In this document: one piece after another, positions 1 through 12,122 of the stretch
How the letters are laid out: every line of letters begins with the position of its first letter
How positions within the stretch are numbered: the first letter of the stretch is position 1
NCBI GenBank assembly: GCA_034387635.1
Contig: JAOANU010000001.1
Coordinates: 2,476,756-2,540,755, forward strand
Direction: 5' to 3'
Source: Rhodosporidiobolus odoratus
Lineage: Eukaryota; Basidiomycota; Microbotryomycetes; Sporidiobolales; Sporidiobolaceae
DNA: 64,000 nt
Made by a program: the position numbers and the translations under genes
Notes under the pieces: generated by a model
The model's input: the letters and a program-made list of their open reading frames with translations, nothing else
The model's database searches: none
What the model was told of the DNA's origin: nothing

Positions 1-1516
1 GGCGACAAGAAGGAACTGTCGCGGGACGTTCGCAGCTTCCTTGAAAGTGCCCCGCCGCATGCGGTCTGCCTTCGGCGGGTTTCGATCGCGAAGAGTCAAG
101 TTCGACAAAGCTACTTTCCTGGACGGTCCAATACAGACTATCTACTGCCGCCACGTTGCGGTAAGCGTCGTGCGGCATTGATGGCTTTGCAGTACCGAAG
201 GTTTGTACCTCTTTGTCCTCTATCTTGCAAGGCTACTGGTCAACTGATAGGTTTCTTGCGAGCAGGGATCTCTTCAAAGAGTCGGTCTACTACGTCAACG
301 ATGGGTCTCCTGCCGCTCAGCAACTCGCAGAGTACATCCAGAGATCACTCAAGCCGAAGAAGGAACACTTCCTCGCGTTTCTGCGTTTCGTTTCGGCAGT
401 CGAGTTTGTCGATTTCCTGGCTCACCTCACACGACCCTACAGCTGACAGGGATCTTTTGCAGCAATTGGCCGCGCATCATCCCTTGGCACGTGGTTCGAA
501 GCGCTTTCGAGAACCTCCTGCACCTGCACACGAAATACTGGTCTAGTTGCGACGCCGACCGTGAACGCCGAGATTCAGACACGCTCCGCGTATTCACCAG
601 CCTCGTCGTCCACACCCTCATTGATGACGAAGAGATCTCGACCCGGCCCCGAATTACCCCCGTATTCCGAGAAAACATCAAACTCTGGTTCAAAGGCGCC
701 TTTGATCTCTTCGTCTACATCTTCAACCGATACTTCCGCCGACAGCTCGCCCGTGGGGCTCAAGGGTTCCGATCCTCATTCAATTCGTGGCTCACCCTGG
801 TTGACTCGGACCTGAAGGAGGAGGAAAAGGAACGAGTCGCGATGTGGGCGGAGTTGCGGCCGTTGGAGGAGAACGCAGTGAAGGACTGGCGGGCAGACCT
901 GGCGAAACCGGAGATTCGGGAGAAGGACCGAATCAGGCTGCAGCAGCTCCTTCGGCTGTCGGAGGTCATGCCGCCAGCCAGGGACGTTCTGAGTGGAAGT
1001 ACAAGGAAGAAGTTGCCAGCTGAGGAGGTCCCGGGCGAGCTTACGACGAAGGACAAGTTCGAGAAACTCTGGATTGGGACCACTACGTGGGATTTCATCA
1101 GAGTTTCCAAAGAGGTCAAGTGCGTAGTCAACTTTGTTCCCTTCTCTTCCCTATCCTCCTCATCCTTGTCCACCCGCTATACCTATACTAACAGTCCCGT
1201 TCTCAGCATACGGAAACTCGGACGTGAACAGGCAAAACGCCAAGATTGGAAGGAGTTCAACAAAGGGAAGGAGCTGAGAGAAGGAAAGGAGGGTATAGAA
1301 CTGAAGGAGACCAAAGACCGGAAGGAGGGTACCCGAACCTCCAACTTCAAGCCGGACGATTCGCGACCCCAGATCAATGCCTACACGCCTATGCAGCGCA
1401 CCGTACCGCCGAGGCCGAAAGTGCTCGGAGAAGACCGGACGCCGGTCGATAGGTTGGTGGCGAGTTGGGCAAGGTATACTGCGGCCCCGAGGACTCCTGG
1501 GTCGAGCCAGACGTAG
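1..1516 (+). CDS. Uncharacterised protein, 5'-truncated by window edge (orphan family, copy A)
   Basis: I do not recognise this family. Frame 1 is open from base 1, so the N-terminus lies left of the window. The clearest coding stretch runs from about 462 to 1516. One late intron is well supported: joining base 1118/1119 (GTGCGT donor) to about 1207 (TCAG acceptor, with a TACTAAC-like branch site near 1185) keeps the frame open. Boundaries between about 150 and 460 are uncertain. The product is soluble-looking: a helical core with the motifs VFTSLVVHTLIDDEE and FDLFVYIFNRYF, then a Lys/Glu-rich segment and a basic, proline-rich tail. The core matches the gene at 8973-10276 block by block (VFTSLVVHTLIDDEE against SFATLVSHAFLDSED), so the two are paralogues. 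There is no signal peptide or membrane segment in the visible part. Confidence 0.6.
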
Positions 1517-2455
1517 CAGCAAGACCGGCTTAGAGCAACGTGATCACTGTGCTCTTTCGTCGGTGCTGCAGGGCGGGCTTTGTAAAGGTTACCGGCCAGC
1601 GGCAGACCTGCGAGAGCGAAGACGGCCGACGAAAGTCTGTTACATACTAAATCGTATTCCTATACGCCAGCTTGTACGGCAGGCGGAACGTTGGTCTCTC
1701 GCACGAGCTTCACAATCGAGTTTGTCGCAGCGTATCCGCTGGCAGGCGCGCAAAGCTGATCGTAAGAGCGTCGGACGAGGTGGCGGGAAGTGCAAGGCGC
1801 ACGCAGCGCCGATGGGGTAGGTCAATGCACGGTCTGTGCGGCCAGCAAGTCTGTCATCGCGCAGCCCGAAAGTATGGTGTCGAAAAACATCATCCGTGCA
1901 GGATGAAGAAAAGTCGAAGTCGAGGTTGAACCGGTGAACACAGGCGAATCAGCTGAACTCGTAAGAAACCGGACAACACACGCACTGCATTTTACCGTCG
2001 CATGCTCCAGCTCACTCAGGCATGCTGGGAAGTGCCGAACTTGACCGTCTGTGCCGGTGTTCGGATGTTGAGGGAAGCGAGGACAGGCGGAAAGCGACGG
2101 GAAGCTGCTGACCGGATCTTCGGCGTACCGGAACGGGGCTCTGTTGGCATGTTTGAGCTGCTCTGATTCTTAGCTGAGGGTGCATAGTGACTGCAGACAT
2201 GCCAAAGGCTCAACATCAACACCGCCTCGCTCTGATTCCTCTTTGCTTTTGATCCTCACGCTTCACCCTTTGTCGCTTACTCAGACACACTTGAAACGAG
2301 CACAAAGTCACGGCAGCTTATACGCACTCGACTTCATCCGCAATTCGCCCCGACCTCTTCATTGAACTTCCTCCTCCCCTTCGTCATCTCAGAACAGTCC
2401 GATCACACCGGCGTCCGCTCCCTCGCCGCAGACCCTCACCGGAACGTAGCCCAGG
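1517..2455. other. Intergenic region, no gene seen
   Basis: There is no long open frame with convincing codon use or splice sites. The last part before 2456 becomes pyrimidine-rich on the + strand, as expected for the promoter and leader of the Rab gene that follows. Confidence 0.5.
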
Positions 2456-3978
2456 ATGGCACAATCAGGTTACTCAACCGCCTCGCCCACCGCCCGGCCC
2501 AGCTTCGGAACTACCAGCGAACCGCCAACCACCCTAAAGTTGCTGGTCATCGGTAAGTCCACTACGACTCGTTCTGCGAGCTTGAACGTCTTATGCGCAC
2601 TGCGGAAGAGGTCAAGGACGTAGCGAGTGCTCACTGGCTCGCTGCAACCGAGCGAAGAGGCGAGAGCGGTGTTCAGCGCGTTGTCCGACGGAGCAGTGGT
2701 GGGGGAAAGTGGCAGCCAACGAGGGCGAGGGCGGTGAGAGAATAACGTGCTCACTCAAGCACCTAACGCCTCCATTGGGGTACTGCGCTTCTTGGTACAT
2801 CAGAATTGACTTTGCCTGTTCCACCTCCTTTCTCCTGGGTGTTGCCTTGCCCTTCTCGTCTACCTTGAACAGGTGCTTCTTCCGTCGGCAAATCCTCCCT
2901 CTTGCTCCGCTTCACCGACGAGACCTTCCTGTCGCCGGACGAGACTAGCGGTACGTTGCAAAACTCGCTCTTTCTCGCTCCGTGGGTTATCGAGCAAGCG
3001 GTATTGACGAGAGGACCCGACGGATAGCTACGATCGGAGTTGACTTCAAGGTCAAAGTCATGGAGAGGAAGGGCAAGAGGTGGAAATTGTCTATTTGGGT
3101 GCGTTAACCCTTTCCGCGATCTTTCTACCCTTTCCTCGGAACGTGCGACTGAGGCTCGTCGTTTGGAATACGCGCAGGACACTGCGGGTCAGGAGCGTTT
3201 CCGTACTTTGACTAGCTCGTACTACCGCGGTGCACAGGGTGTTATCCTCGGTGCGTAGGCTTCCTTTTCCTCCGCTGCTGCGCTTTGCTCTTCCCCTCCC
3301 ATAGGCTCACTGCGCTCTTGCTTGTACAGTATACGACATCACCGCCCGCGACACCTTTGACTCGCTCGCGTCTTGGATCAACGAGCTCGATACGTTTGCG
3401 GGCACGGGACCGGCGAGTAGGGAGGTGGTGAGGATGATTGTTGGAAACAAGGTGGATAAGGTGAGCGACAGTTTCTACTGCTGCCCCGGTCTCTCAATGC
3501 TGCCACATCCGCTTGCGCTTGTAGCCGCCTGCGGAACTGGTCCTAACACCACCTGCCAATTTCCGCAGGAATTCTCCCGCACGGTCTCTACCGAAGAAGG
3601 CCGCGCCTTTGCCGCTTCTCGTGACCCGCCCTGGCTGTTTATGGAATGCTCAGCGAAGAAGGGAGGGGACGATGTCAGCGGTGCCGAGGGGATCTTTGGC
3701 AAGGTGGTGGATCAGGTAGGTCGAGTTCTTGCTAATTCTGCTGCTCCTTTTCTCTTTTTAAGCGGGCTGAGTCTGACGTCGAGCGTATTCATCCGCTACA
3801 GATCATCGAAAGGCCCGCGCTTTATACCAAGGCTCCTCCGCCCACCGCCGCTGCTCGAGGCGGCAAGAAAGGCGATGGTCCTGGACGACAAGCGGGTCCG
3901 CCGGGGCAGTACCCTCGCAGCGGCGTTGTCAGTCTGGACGAGGAGATGTCGGGGAGCAGCAGCTGGTGTGCTTGCTAA
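2456..3978 (+). CDS. Rab18-like small GTPase
   Basis: A small GTPase of the Rab family that cycles between GTP and GDP on membranes; Rab18 proteins act at the ER and lipid droplets. About seven exons join in frame. Exon 1 (2456-2552) ends in TLKLLVIG and exon 2 starts at 2873. The GTPase motifs are in order: P-loop GASSVGKSS, switch [11 protein letters not shown], switch [11 protein letters not shown] with [15 protein letters not shown] for guanine recognition, and ECSAKK. IGVDF and YYRGAQGVI are typical of Rabs. The C-terminus is SSSWCAC, whose Cys-X-Cys fits double geranylgeranylation. The second residue of the usual SG pair in the P-loop is serine (ASSVGKS); I believe fungal Rab18 proteins share this. 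The Rab18 subfamily call rests on overall similarity from memory. Confidence 0.85.
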
Positions 3979-4658
3979 GGTGTTGCTTGCACCTGCCAAC
4001 GCGAGAAGGAGTTGGGTATCTATTCTGTTTTCTGTGTACGTTCTTTCGACCCCGTTTCCCTTGTTTAGCATACCCGCGTGCTCTTGTTCCGTTTTTTCCC
4101 TTCTCGCCGTTTGTACGTTTGCCTGTCTCAGTATGTTACTTTCGTTGTACGACTTTCTTGCAGTTTTCCCAAGTCAGTCCACCTTCACTTCCGAAACTTC
4201 CCTTCTCACTGTAGCGTCCTATTCACTAGTCTCTCCTTTCATTTCAGACTCATTTCTACCGTTTCTACTTGGGTGGGAGAAGGAGCGCATCGTGGCTTCC
4301 TTTCTTTTTCCTTTGCTGCCACCACACCATCGTCCCTCTGCTTTGACGCTCGCTCTCTGGCTCGACCTCTCGGCAGCTGTGTGGAAGCTGAACTTGTTTG
4401 TCCTCTGGACGGAATGCTTCGAGTTTCTCACGAACTTCTCTGCTCCTTCTTCCGCCCTTGCGTCGTTCTCAACCCACTCTCGCACGTCGTCCTCACATTT
4501 TTACAGGCTCTAAAGGCTCCGTTGAGTCCGGCTCTCCGTTTCCGCACTCCCCTTTTCATCCGCATCCCTTGAATTGCAGCTGATCTCCCTCTCTCACCTC
4601 ATGCAGGAACCGTTTTCTTCTTTCCTTCATCCTCCTCTTGAACACGCTTCGTTTCAAG
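3979..4658. other. Spacer: Rab 3' end and xylulokinase promoter
   Basis: Strongly pyrimidine-rich on the + strand, especially 4020-4620. It contains only frames without protein-like composition. It most likely holds the 3' UTR of the Rab gene and the promoter and CT-rich leader of the gene at 4659. Confidence 0.5.
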
Positions 4659-7600
4659 ATGATAGAGCAGCCTTCAATGATCCCTACCTTCCATTTCAAG
4701 CACGATTCTGAGCTGCAGCAGCAACTCAACCCCTCCCCTTCGCCCAGCAGGCGCGCGGAGCATGGTAGCACGCCCGACTCGCTCCCACCCCTCTTCCTCA
4801 GTATCGATGCCGGAGTGACCAAGGTTCGCGCGTGTATCTTGAGCGAGCTGCTCGAGGTGGTTTGGACGGAAGAGGTGAGGATTGACGAGGAGTTGCCCGA
4901 GTTTGGGTGCGTTTTCTGCCTTACTTCCTCGTGTCGTGGACTCGCTTGCCACCTTTCGCTTCTCGCTCCAGCTGATACATCCTGCTTACAGGACGAGAAA
5001 TGGAGTTTACACCCTCGGCGACGTCGTCACTTCCCCTAGCGAAATGAGGATCGCGGCGTTCGAACTTCTGCTCGGGAAGATCAAGAGGGATTGCCCAGAC
5101 CCCGGAGTTCTCGGGAGGGTCAAAGCGATCAGTGGAGCAGGTCAGGTACGCTCAGCCACTCGAATCTGGTCAGAGCCGATTGTTGGCGCGAGGAGCGAGT
5201 TAGCGGAGCGGAGTTGAGAAGGCCTCGAGGGCTGACTTGCTTCGCTATTCTGGTCCTCATCTCGCTCTCCCGCTTCAACATAAGCAGCCACATGCCCTAC
5301 ACTACCTCACCTCTAGCTTCCCTCACCTCCTCGCCCAACTCTCCTCAAACCCTCATCTGAAACTCCGCGACGTCCTCACCTCTGCTTCGGCCTTCTCCCT
5401 CTCCACTCCAGCTACAGGCAACGACTCGAGCACAAGCTCTCAAGTCCGCTCTCTCGAGTCGCACTTTGGCGTACTCGCTCTACCGGGCTCGATGGCCAAC
5501 GCTCCCGCAACTCTCGCAGCGGGGAGAGCGGAACTCGCTCGCAGGACGGGGAGTAAACCTAGCACTAGAGGGGCAGCGGCGCAGTTGATGAAGGTTGTAC
5601 AGGCGGACGTGAGGAAGACGGACGAGGGACGATTGAAGCAGGGGGAGGTGGAGGGGACCGAGAGGATCGTGTTGGAGAGTGGGTTGTTGGTGGCGGTGTT
5701 TTTGGGCAGGTGAGCTGTTGCTGTTGGTGCATCCTCCTCGTCGCACTTGACTGCGGCCGAGGAGCTCTGTTGCCAGCCGACGTCGCGCTGACGTTCTCCC
5801 GTCGACCTGTAAGCAGCTTCGCCCGGCTCGATGCCGCCGACGCCTGCTCGACTAACCTCTTCGACCCAGTCAAGCAAGATTGGGACGACGAAGTCCTCGA
5901 GTACGTCATGTGCGGTGGTGTCGCTCCGGAAGTGGGTAAGGAGGGCGAAGGCGCGAAGAGGTTGAGGGATATGCTGGGGGAGGTTGAGGCGGATGGAGGG
6001 GTAACGGTGCGTCTTCTCGCAGCTCTTGCCTGTCTCTGAGACTTCCCAACAATTCCATACCGAGGCTGGTCCTTGAAGTCGCGATGTTGGCGCTGATACT
6101 GCCTATGTTTCCGTTTTGACCTTCTCAGCTCGGCAAGATTTCGTCTTACTTCGTCCAGCGCTTCGGCTTTCATCCAGGTACGCCAGCTGCCCCCTTACAT
6201 AAGGGGCTACTCCTGGCTGACGTCGCCTTCTGATGCTTGTAGACTGCCTCATCACCCCTTTCACCGGACCCGACGCCGCTACTTTTCTCTCCTTCCCCTT
6301 GTACTCCTCGCCTGCCCCAGCGTCTCTGCCGGGCACAGGTGCTCCTGTCGTCGAGGACGGTCACGAAGAATGGCGCGACGCCCTCCTCTCCCTCTCCACA
6401 TCGGGTGGGGATACCGACGTTCTCATGCTCCCGACAGCCAAGTTCTGCCCGAACGAGGAGAGGGCATTGTGGTGTAACCCTGCAAGAGGAGTGTGGGAAG
6501 ATGTGCGCGATCATGAGGAGGGCGGAAGCGAAGAGGTCGAGAGTGCGAAGTTCGTCACGGCGATTTCGTGCGTTGATTTCCCGTCTACCCCTCGATCTCC
6601 GTAACTGCACTTGCAGAGCAGGCACGAACTCATCGCAAAGCAAGAGATAATAACGCAACCTCTCGCACTCCTACAGGAGTCGCGATGCTGGCGTCGGTCG
6701 CGCGCTCGTGCGTGACCTTTACGCTAATGGCGAGTGGAAGATCTTTAGCCACCTGAGCGCGATTGTGCCGCACGGAGGCACTATAGGGTGCGTCGTTCTT
6801 CGACACTGCTCGTGACTCGCGGCTCGAAGACGGCATTGACGCGCTTGCTGAGCGAGGCATGGCGAGCTTACTATCCCCTTTCATAGGCTCGATGACAAGT
6901 ACTTCGGCTTCTTCTTCCCTCACGGCGAGGCTTCCGCTGCTCAGGGCTTTTTACGCTTCGTCGCCGGCGCCAAGGTACAAGACTTCCCAGACAGGAAGGC
7001 GAACCCAAGGTTGCTGCTTGAATCGCAATGTGCGTTACGGTCCACCTTTTCCTGTCTTGTTCGCCAGCGTCTGAGGCAGTACTAACAGGGATGTATGGTC
7101 GGTTCGTCTTCACGCAGTCATGTCTCTCCGTCTCCGCCTCTCGCACGTCTACCGCTCTCTTACGCCCGCCCTCTCCACTTTCGACTCGCCTCCGATCCGT
7201 CCTTTCGATGCCCTCGGGTTTCCCTCTCTCTCTAAGCACGTCCTCCCCTCCCGTCTCATTATAACCGGCTCTCCGGCTCAAAACCCCGCCATCTCGTCCC
7301 TCCTCTCGACCATGTTCTGCTGCCCCGTTTTCCTCCCCACCGCGGGCGGGCTCACATCGTTCGCTACCGCTGCTCCCGGCGAGCCAGAGGAAGACGAAGA
7401 AACCTCCGACCCGAGGTCGAGGACGACAGCGGCCGCGCTCGGAGCCGCGTACAAGGCCGCTTGGGCGCACTTCCGCTCAACTGGAGGGGAGCGGGGACAT
7501 GTCAGCTTTCAGAGGTTCTTGAGGGAAGGGATCGAGGAGCTCGCCGCAATCAAAGAGGAAGAGAATGAGCCGCCCTCACGCTTCCAGGACGCCTCTCAAG

Positions 7601-8088
7601 GGAAAGATGAGGACGTCTCGAACCCTTCCGGCATTTTCGCCTCGTCGACTTCGGCTTCTTCGACGGCGCCGACTCGCCTTTCTCTCCCTCGTACTCGTTT
7701 CAGCTCGTCCACCTCTCCCTCGTCTGTCTCTGCCACCGCATCAGGTTCCGGCGGCGCGGGGTCCACGCCCTCCGCCTACTTTACGGCTACCGCCTCGACT
7801 TCTGCGACTTCTGCCGTTCTTGCCAAGGTCTCCGAGGAGTCGCCCGAGGGCGCGGCTACGGCGGAACTCGAGCCTGACCCGCCGGGACTGACGCTCGTTG
7901 CGATGCCGGACAAGGACGAGTGGAAGTACTATTCTTCAAGTGAGTCTCGGTCTGGCCTCTGTACTATGCCCCTCGCTTCTCTACTACCTGGAGCGCAGGA
8001 GAGGCTGATTGACAGTTCGATCGCGAATACCACAGTGTTTCCTGAATTCGCGAGACTCGAAAGGAGCGCTTTAAAGGGTCTTATCTGA
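4659..8088 (+). CDS. XKS1: D-xylulose kinase (FGGY family)
   Basis: Phosphorylates D-xylulose to D-xylulose 5-phosphate in the cytosol, feeding pentoses into the pentose phosphate pathway. Family marks in order across about nine exons: FLSIDAGVTK near residue 50 (N-terminal nucleotide-binding motif); LPEFG joined across an intron to TRNGVYT; VKAISGAGQ; AFSLSTPATGNDSST, with the Asp expected for catalysis; ARRTGSK; a GTERIVLES stretch; DCLITPFTGP; YFGFFFPHGEA; LLLESQ; and SRLIITGSPAQNPAI near the end. The last intron (7940-8035) is in frame and gives the family-typical ending FPEFARLERSALKG. The start at 4659 is the first ATG in the frame. The C-terminal domain carries a long Ser/Thr/Ala-rich insertion (about 7580-7900) that bacterial and Saccharomyces enzymes lack. 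Confidence 0.85.
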
Positions 8089-8972
8089 AGGAGTGGCCGT
8101 CTTTCTCTCTCTGTTGACTCTCTTCCCATCCTTCCTCCCCTCTTCTCATCGCGTTCTTGCTTAGTCTCGCTCTTACCCACCTGGTCTCTTTACCGTGGTC
8201 GGAAAACATCGCTTGTTCCCCTTTCTTTTCTCCGTAGCACCACCAGTTCCATCCGCAGACTTAGCTTACCCAGTCCTCCTCCCCTTGCATTGGGTCGTCG
8301 TCGTGGTCGTAGCTTAGCTTAGCTCGCAAGTCGGTCTTACTTACCCTCATCCTCGACCTTCGAGTGTGAAGAAACAGTTCGTTGCGGCGCCTTGTCTCCC
8401 TCTGACGAGGAGCACAGCGGTTCCTGCTTTTTCCCCCAAGTCTTCCTTCGGCGTACCAATCGTCCGCATTCCCCTTTAGTCCGCCTTTCTCCTCCATCTC
8501 CTCCCGCTTCCGCCATGTCCCACCGACCACGCTCTTGTAACGCAGATCCGGGTGTAGTGAGACTACATGGCTCACGACAGCACTACAGCAACCTTGAATC
8601 CCGCTCCACGCCCCGCGCGCGGCGTCTTCACCACCTGATCAACCTCCCGGAGTCTCGAGATCTCATCAGTCCCGGCTGCTATGAGGCCCGCGTCGTGTCG
8701 AGGAGTGAGGCGAATGGCGCGGGACGTAGCTTCAGAGGCCGGAGAGTGGCTGGACGCACAAGCTGCCCTCCTCACCGTCGTCTACCTGCCAGCTGCGTCT
8801 TCCGCTCTTTCTGGTACGCCGCAATGCTCCGCGGACGATTTCCACCGCTCGTGAACCCCTCGCGGAGCTTCCGAGGACTTCGGTAGCCTCCCTGGGCTCA
8901 GTCTTTCGTCCTTGCTATCCATCCGACCTCTTATTGAGTTTCTGAGCATTCGGGCCGCGACCGCTACCTATC
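8089..8972. other. Intergenic region, no gene seen
   Basis: About 0.9 kb with short frames only. The first part is probably the xylulokinase 3' UTR and the last part the promoter of the orphan gene at 8973. Confidence 0.45.
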
Positions 8973-10276
8973 ATGGATCCTGCCCGCGACCACATCTCCC
9001 TCTCAATGGCCGCATCCCCATCCTCACAAGGACGACACCGAACATCCGCCGAGTCGGCTCGAGGGCTACCAGACGCTCTGCAATCGATTCTCGATAAGCC
9101 CGAGCAGGTTTACCTTGCCCGCAAGCCCGATCACCCTAGGCAGCTCGAAGCCGTGTTCTTTCACTCGCCCCCGCTCAAAACCTTGCAACTACCCCCGGTT
9201 GTCAAGCCCAGGAGGAGAGCTTTTCTAGAGGGCAAGGCTCCGAGCGCGACAGAAAAGGATGAGAGGCAGCGAGGTGAGTGGTTAGACGCCCAGTATCGCA
9301 TGTTCGTCCCTGATTCCCTGTCTTCCAAGTCCCTCTAGCCCTCGGACTGACTCGCACTGATGTTACACAGAGCCCTCGTCAAGACGATTATCGAAATTCA
9401 CGAGCCATACGGCCGCGAGTTGCGTGTGATTTGCCGCGGCCGCGAGTCTCACGAGCCCTTGGAGCCGGAATGGCAACAGTTCGCCGTCAAAGTAGAGTAC
9501 ATTGACAGCTTGCTTACCCTGCCGCTGTTCGCTAACCCCGAACCTCTGTTTGTTGCCTTGCTTTTGTAGCAACTTCGTCCACACCCTTCCTTTCATCGAC
9601 GTTTATACGCAGTGGCACCGACTCACATTCTCCGCGACTGTTACGCAAAGTGACCTGATACACTCGTTCGCCACACTCGTCTCTCACGCCTTCCTCGACT
9701 CGGAAGATGCGAACAAGTTCAACGAGCGAGAGCCTTTGTCTCAGTTCTCAAATTACCTCCAGGCTCACTTTGCCGACGCACTCGAGCTGTACACCTACAT
9801 CTTCTCCGAATTCGGACCGTTACTGGCAGACGATCGATGGACGAACCAGCTGTGGCTCACCCTGCACATACAAGAGCGGGCAAGGAGGAAGACGGAACGG
9901 GAGAGGTCGGACGCAGCACGGTCCAAAGGCAAGACGTACGAGCCGTCTAGGTTTGACAACATCGATTGCATGCAAAGCACCCTCGGCGATTGTCTTCGAA
10001 TTCTCCCATTCATTCAAGCACAGTAGGTTGGCTCTTCCTCTTCCTCCGACTATGCCCTTGTCCCAATCTTCCTCCGCAACACTCCCTGCACCGTTTACCG
10101 GAATCTGCTGCTCTCGCTGACTTATTTAATTGACGGTTCCATCACTTCGTAGTCTCGAGCCTTTACCGCCCAGAGGTCTCTACGATGCCTCTCTTCCGTA
10201 CCCAACGCGGAGCACGCGCTTCATCCCTACCTTGAGGAAAGGTACTGGCCAACGGCAGTGGTGGTTTAAGAGGTAG
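8973..10276 (+). CDS. Uncharacterised protein (orphan family, copy B)
   Basis: Function unknown. The ATG at 8973 opens MDPARDHISL. Four exons join in frame: the first ends near 9272 and resumes at the AG before CCCTCGTC (about 9372), giving DERQRALVKTIIEIHEPYG; a second intron starts at the GTACAT near 9498 and ends at TTGTAG (about 9569), giving FAVKVDNFVHTLPF; a third begins at the GTAGGT near 10023 and ends at CGTAG (about 10152), giving HLEPLPPRG up to the stop at 10274-10276. The protein is about 360 residues, helical and soluble-looking, with SFATLVSHAFLDSED, LELYTYIFSEFGPLL and QLWLTLHIQERARRK. These match copy A at the left edge of the window. No catalytic motif is apparent. Confidence 0.7.
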
Positions 10277-12122
10277 AAGGTGGCAGAAGGGGAAGAGGGG
10301 GTTTTGTGCTATGTATATATTCAAGTTTGCAGGTCCCACCGCTACATGTACCATTTGTGGGAGAAAAGGGCAAAAAGGACCAGAAGAAGAGACTCTTTGA
10401 GAAGGGCTGGTAGGCACTAAAGGACTGAGAAGATGTCGGTGTAGTACAGAAGGAGTCGGGGCTGCTGAGGGCCAGTAGAGGGTGTCGGAGTGGAGAACGA
10501 GGCTGGAAGATGCGAATTGTAGACGGTATGTTCGTCCGTAAGGGTAAGACGTCGCGGACTCTGCGTGTGCGACAGGTTCGGGGTAAAGATGCATGGAGCG
10601 TAGCAAGGGTAGGCAAGCAGGAGAGGAGGGTCAAGACGAGGGTGAGGAAAAAACTGCGGCGAACCTTCTCAGTCCTCTTTTGCTTCTCGATTTGGCGAGT
10701 CTCTTCGTCGTCGCTGTTCCATTTCTGTCACCGCGGCAGACTCTAAGGAGCTTTCAGCGGCTCCTACTCCCCCTCCGGATACGTGCCTCGCCCAAAGGAC
10801 TTGTCCTGTGTCGGTTCAGTCTCGAGGGCGCTACTGGGCAGACAGGCTTGGCAGTCGAGGCCTACCCAGCGCGGAGGTGGGCAGAGGCATTCGTAAGAGT
10901 TGGAGTCGAGGTGGAAGCTGAAGGAGAGGGGAAAGCGAGAGAACCGGGGTGTTCAGTAGCGATTGATAGCGAGTCCAGGAGGGGAAAGAAAGAGAAGTTG
11001 CTGGAAAAACGAGCGGCGACAGGGAGAAAAGGAGGGTTTTGACAGTGAACGAGATGCGAGCGTACCCAGTCTTACACACCTGGTCGTCCGCGTCAGACGT
11101 CGTGCCTCTCCGAAGGTTCTTCCAGCACTACCTTCGGGTAGACTTCTCTACTCCGTCGAGTTGGCCACGAGAGGGCCGGCGGGAAAGGTCGGAAAGACTT
11201 GCTGGCGTTCTCGGTGTCGTTCGTCCAGCAGGAGAGGGGAGAAAGTTGCCACCGCGAGAGAAGAGAGGGCGGCTAGGAGGGCGGAGAGGATGAGGATGGG
11301 AGGGCGCGTGAGCTGAATGGCTTGTGCAGTCAAGCAGAGAAGCAAGGGAGGCCCAAGAGATGCGGACAGTATATGGCGGGGAAGACTGCGAAGCCCGAAA
11401 AGAAATGGGAAGTCAAACGAACAGCGAGCAAGCGGGCAAGTAGCAAAAGAGGCAAGAGGTGCGACTGTCCATTCGCCCCCGAGCGCGCACAGAGTCTGAG
11501 CAGAAAGGATGCGAGCGGAGCAACGCATGAACCGCGGGAACGGAGATGAAGAATGCAAGTCGAGATGAAAGGGCGAGAATGTCAGAAAAGAGGGAGTTGG
11601 GTGACGGGTGACGAGCAGCAGCCGATCGTGGGACGAGCGTGCTGCGCTACACTCTAACCATGTGCCATACTCATGGGTGCTTCTCTTCGGTCGCTGGGAC
11701 CCTGACAAGTTTGGCTTGGTCCGAGGTCCGGGGAGGCGGAGCCGCAGAGGGCGGGGTCCGTGTTTTCCGAGCGTTGTCGACGGTACTCTGGCGCACTGGG
11801 TAGAGTGTTCCATGTCGCCCCAGGACTACTGTACAGGCGAACCTTTCACTGATGCGAGACAGGAGGGCGTCGTGGTGACGATGTTGATGAAAGACAGCGT
11901 ACAGCGACAGACGTTTGGGAGGTGGTGATAGGCTAGCGGGACCCAAGCAGGACCACTGTAGGTATCAGTTGATACGCCTATACGCGCAGTCGTGGTTGAC
12001 AGCGAAGTGGAAAACACAAGTCTGAAAGTCGCAGTCGCATCTTGCATTGTTCCTTCCGCTGTCGCTGCTCAACTCACCCACAGGCTAAGCTAGCAGCTCA
12101 GCAGAGCAACATCCTGCCTGCC
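10277..12122. other. Long spacer without a clear gene; minus strand pyrimidine-rich
   Basis: About 1.85 kb in which the + strand is purine-rich, so the minus strand resembles the CT-rich leaders and introns seen elsewhere here. A minus-strand frame at 11148-11813 includes a hydrophobic stretch (ILILSALLAALSSLAV) but has no good start or flanking exons. I cannot support a gene; an unannotated minus-strand transcript is possible. Confidence 0.4.

Noticed and set aside
3425..4513. Long + strand frame reading past the Rab gene
   Set aside because: It reads through Rab introns and the 3' spacer; the spliced Rab frame ends with a Cys-X-Cys prenylation motif at 3978.
5565..6173. Minus-strand frame of about 200 codons
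   Set aside because: Antisense to well-supported xylulokinase exons and introns; low-complexity only.
11148..11813. Minus-strand 221-codon frame with a hydrophobic stretch
   Set aside because: Composition follows the pyrimidine richness of that strand; no convincing start, splice partners or domain.
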